A stretch of 64,000 nt of DNA from NCBI GenBank assembly GCA_932521035.1, contig OW051497.1, positions 2,604,001-2,668,000 of the forward strand, written 5' to 3'. The notes under the pieces are model-generated. The model did not search any database, was not told where the DNA came from, and saw only the letters and a program-made list of their open reading frames with translations. The translations under genes and the position numbers were made by a program. The DNA comes from Oscheius dolichura. Its lineage: Eukaryota > Nematoda > Chromadorea > Rhabditida > Rhabditidae. Below, piece by piece: positions 60,866 to 64,000 of this stretch (its first letter is position 1; each line of letters starts with the position of its first letter).

Positions 60866-61079
60866 ATCGCGCATAGTTGGCCAGTATTTGCTACTCTTTC
60901 AATCGTCATAGTGAGACTAGTTCATTGTTACCGTGCTTTACATTTATTCTACTACCAATAAATATTGTCATCACAAGAAAATATACGATAGTTTATTTTA
61001 TACACAACGTTTATAAACGTCTAAAGATACTAAAAGGAGAAAATGTGGGCAGAAAAGTGTGTACTGTCTCAGTGTATGA

Positions 61080-61390
61080 TTAAAAAAGCTCACTGGAAGA
61101 GTGGTAGCCAGCATGGGCTCTTCCAGTACCTTTAGCATCTCTCAAAGTGACTATATCAGTATCATCCTCCCCAGTATCCACATACATCGAAGACCCAATC
61201 TGAAAATGTAGCCGATCTGTAAGCATGGATCAGAGTAGTGAAGGAGGAGATGTACCAGGATTGCCCGCCATCGTCAGAGTCATTCTCTTGTTCCTTCCTA
61301 GCAGTCGGCTTCCGGGAGACCTGAAATAGAAATATATGAACGCGACAAACAAAAAGTTACCTTCATTTCGCCTTCTTCTTTTCCTTCCAT
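61080..61390 (-). CDS. Uncertain small acidic protein
   Basis: A short basic/acidic start (MEGKEEGEMK) joins over a 41-bp intron to VSRKPTARKEQENDSDDGG. A later block (SSMYVDTGEDDTDIVTLRD) ends at a stop at 61080 after an ATTTTCAG acceptor. The second junction does not keep frame with the donors I can see. Could be a small nuclear protein or a fragment. Confidence 0.3.
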
Positions 61391-61785
61391 CTAACCGACA
61401 GCTACGTCTATAAACCATACCTGAAAAATCACATTAAATTAGCATTTGAGACAACAGAGAACGGTATAACACCGTAAAAACGACAAGAGAGAACACAAGA
61501 CGGAATAACAGATAACAGAACTTTATAATGGCTTTTATCACTATTGCAACGTCTCCAGCTCGTACCCGAAATCCGACAGCTCACAAGGGAACCTTTTTAG
61601 TTGTCCGTGGCTTCACGCGATGAGACCTATGCCATTCGATAGATCGTCAAAAACTGTCCTAGAAACCGTTTTCAAATTTCACTAAATGACTCGGGTTACG
61701 GCGTGGCACGTGTTTCAATTTTGTGTGTTAAATTGTCAAAACTGTCGTTATATAGAGCAGATTGCCCCCCTCAAATATGCAACAG

Positions 61786-61849
61786 TGGCCGAGTGAATAG
61801 TGCAATAACTTACAATTTTTGTTGCTTTTTTCAGCTCGGGTTCGAGTCC
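61786..61849 (+). other. tRNA-like Pol III element, degenerate
   Basis: TGGCCGAGTG (61786-61795) fits a tRNA A-box and GGTTCGAGTCC (61839-61849) is a perfect B-box. The acceptor stem does not pair and the T stem has only two or three pairs, so it is a tRNA pseudogene or a tRNA-derived SINE head rather than a working tRNA. Confidence 0.4.
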
Positions 61850-61926
61850 TCTGATGATCAAAAGTCTTTTGCTATTTTTTTGTGGCAGAAACAGTACAAA
61901 TAATAACAATAACAAATATTTATTTG

Positions 61927-63006
61927 CTAGCAGGTGTGGTCCACCATGACAAAGTGGCGGAAACAGTACCGGCGGTTACACAGAGAGCAGCATCCGAAGA
62001 AATGCTCGGTGCATCCGCCTTCTGCACAGGAAGATCCATCGAAACGAGGGAAGCAGACATCCAACGGCGTCTCGTATGCGGGAATCGCTTGATCACAGAA
62101 TCCGCTCTTTTTCCAGGCGTGCAGGATGAAGTTCGTGAAGCGAGAGTTGGAGAAATGGCGATGGGTGACGGAATGGATTCGCAGCAAGTTCTCCCTCTTA
62201 TGCACCGGGAAATCCACTCCATACAGCTTGACGTACTTCGTTATCTTCTTCTCAAACGTCTTCATGAAGCGGAAGTATCCAACATCGAGGGGTTGTCCCA
62301 TTCCAGTAGTACCAGGGGGAATGTTCCTGATTTCGACTTGGAATCCTAGAGGAACTTCAGCTTGAAGAGCAGCATGATCCTTGAAGGAGGACCAGCTGTC
62401 GACGATCACCAGATTGATCACATTGGGCTGCAGATACGGCACGACACACGTCCGGAACCAATCCAACATCAATTCCTTGGTCATTATGTGTGACGAATGA
62501 GAGCAGTTGACCAGATTCCCAAATATTCCGTGGATGAAGCTCTGGGGCAGGCGGTCATCTTTCTCCTGGAGAACCACGTAGAGTAGGGGATGAACAGAGC
62601 CGTCCATGAAGATCATCGGCATGATGGTGCAACTGTGAGTCGTAGCTGCCACGTTATCCACCAGACGGATGACATTCTTCTGTCCCTTTATTGCCAATGC
62701 TTGGGCGCTGACCATCTCCTTGAGGAATCCAGACTGGTCGGCGTTGAACACGGCATCCAGGCCGATACCATTCTGCTCCATGAACTTGTGAATATCCTCC
62801 ACGAAGGCAGCAATATCCTGCCGTAGCTGGTCCTTCTTGACGAAATTGGCCCGGGAGACGAACTTCGTAACGCGCCTGCTCACGATGGTATGGTTCTTCT
62901 TGAATTTCAGGATCCAAGACGATGAGGCTTTGAAGTCAGCAGCGTCAGGCTGGACGAAGGCATTGTAACCTAATTTGAAATGGATTTTTCTGCTTGTATT
63001 AGCCAA
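61927..63006 (-). mobile_element. Tc5/pogo-type DDE transposase, 5' end missing
   Basis: Open for about 350 codons on the minus strand. It shows SSSWILKFKKNHTIVSRR (CENP-B-type helix-turn-helix), then a DDE domain with NADQSGFLKEM, IVDSWSSFKDH and GTTGMGQPLDVGYFRF, placing the three catalytic Asp residues, and a Cys-rich end (GCCSLCNRRYCFRHF) like the Tc5 transposase C-terminal domain. The frame has no ATG upstream; the acceptor-like AAATTAG at 62968 suggests the first coding block is 61927-62967 preceded by an unseen exon. No terminal inverted repeats were found by eye. It could be a 5'-truncated transposon or a gene derived from one. Confidence 0.8.
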
Positions 63007-63479
63007 AAATATATATAACTATTATTCAGGTGAAAAAACGACCCATTCCAAATTTTTTTTTCTATTTTTCAACTTTTTCTTGCTGCATGTGTTTCAGCTA
63101 CGTTCAAAATATGTCTGGCGCTATTTTTTTAGAAAACTGAGTTAGTTGCTCTATCCCAGATTTAACCCAGCTTCTATACTTGTCAGGGGGAAGCTCGACC
63201 GGGTCAAAATGACCGATTGTCATTTGAGCTTCCCCCCTCGACACCGAAAGACTCGAGTAGCCTTCTAATGATATTAAACGCTTGTTTTGACTATAATATC
63301 GACCTCTCTGAGCAGACAGATTGGTCTTTGAATGTGAATGCCTCCGGGGTGAAGGAGACTGTGAATGGACGCCTGTCTCTTGTCGATTCACAGTCTTCTT
63401 CAGCTCATTGTTGCTTTCTTTGTGTTCTATTGCTTCTTGTCTCTTTCTCAAACGCCAGACTAAAGTTTATTTTCAGAGA
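62968..63479. other. Intergenic region
   Basis: Between the transposase frame and the next plus-strand gene. AT-rich, no ATG exon for the transposase recognised. A minus-strand frame at 63104-63451 lacks support. Confidence 0.35.
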
Positions 63480-63878
63480 ATGGTTAAAGCACTTAAAAAG
63501 CAAAAGAAGCAATTTGCAACCAAGGTATTTATTTATTTTGTATCAAAGTTAACTCTTATCCAGGCTGTACGTCGCCCTCGAACTCCTGATCCTGCCCCAG
63601 ATTCAGATTACACTGATGCGTCCGATGACACGCTAAAAGGTGTTCGAAGTCTGAGCATAGTACGTATTTATATACAGCTTTCGTTATGTTCAGTTTAGGA
63701 CTCATTGCCATCCGAGTGGGCAGTTGATTCAGATATCGAGTCTCGGGGATCTGACATTGAAGTTCTAGACGAAGTTGGTTCATTCGTTCTATTAGACTTT
63801 ATTTGTATTTAGTTTATCGTCTCCAAGCGCCAACAGCCCATGTCTGGCGTAATCACATTGAGTGACGATGAGGAATAA
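63480..63878 (+). CDS. Small acidic protein with SUMO-interacting-like motif
   Basis: Four exons (63480-63524, 63564-63659, 63699-63773, 63813-63878), all phase 0, give 93 residues. A basic N-terminus (MVKALKKQKKQFATK) is followed by a Ser/Asp-rich region (DSDYTDASDD) and a C-terminus GVITLSDDEE, which has the hydrophobic-core-plus-acidic form of a SUMO-interacting motif; IEVLDE earlier is a weaker copy. ATG lies four bases after TTTTCAG. No known family. It is likely nuclear. Confidence 0.7.
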
Positions 63879-64000
63879 TTTGTGATATAAATTCTGTTAA
63901 CTTTTATTTGTTCCTGTTTTCACTATATCGGTTGATCGATTATTGCCTTTTTTGTTCTTTACTGTTGCTTTTTTAGGATTATATGGAAAGATCTAAGTCT
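63879..64000. other. Window end
   Basis: Ends in a TTTTTTAG|GATTATATGG context that may be the acceptor and start of another plus-strand gene beyond the window. Confidence 0.3.

Larger units (their letters stand above)
60866..61926. other. Intergenic region with uncertain small gene
   Basis: Holds an AATAAA near 60957, an uncertain minus-strand frame (61080-61390) and a tRNA-like element (61786-61849). No other supported gene. Confidence 0.4.

Overview
The window looks like nuclear DNA from a nematode. The evidence is the gene architecture: almost every gene is cut by 35-70 bp introns with GT..(T)TTCAG ends. There are also eight or nine seven-transmembrane chemoreceptor genes of the nematode Str/Srd-like and Srh-like types, and several ATGs sit just behind a TTTTAG/TTTCAG that would suit trans-splicing. 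Introns are less uniform than in Caenorhabditis elegans, so I do not name a genus. Coding sequence is on both strands and every CDS call below is my own exon chaining, given as the outer span.

Layout. 0.5-5.3 kb: a chemoreceptor (-), a cation-type Cys-loop ion-channel subunit (+) and a secreted Thr-rich protein (-). 5.3-11.7 kb: sparse, with one unrecognised gene and a pair of hairpins. 11.7-17.3 kb: two diverged CDK8 (Mediator kinase) genes, tail to tail. 18.3-27.9 kb: five same-strand (-) genes, four unrecognised (two of them Pro/Gln-rich) and one with an AT-hook; the two closest are about 100 bp apart, as in a nematode operon. 28-32 kb: gene-poor, with a MITE-like element.

31.9-39.9 kb: the outstanding locus. 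One minus-strand gene encodes about 2591 residues, almost entirely 75 tandem 34-residue modules that resemble the microtubule-binding Mn modules of the SAXO/MAP6 (STOP) family. The first three modules each have their own exon with identical phase-2 borders. The other 72 lie in one intron-free exon of exactly 72 x 102 bp and are nearly identical at DNA level.

40-59 kb: a chemoreceptor cluster (four genes of one subfamily with shared intron positions, two or three Srh-like genes, one degenerate fragment), with small secreted proteins, a possible thaumatin-like protein, a two-helix micro-membrane protein and an F-box-like gene carrying a GC-rich insert. 59.7-64 kb: a START-domain-only lipid-transfer protein, a Tc5/pogo-type transposase with all three catalytic Asp residues but no visible 5' exon, and a 93-residue acidic protein ending in a SUMO-interacting-like motif.

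There is no bacterial-style system here. The chemoreceptors and ion channel fit environmental sensing, the two CDK8 genes fit transcription control, and the SAXO-like protein fits a ciliary or other microtubule structure; any link between these is inference.
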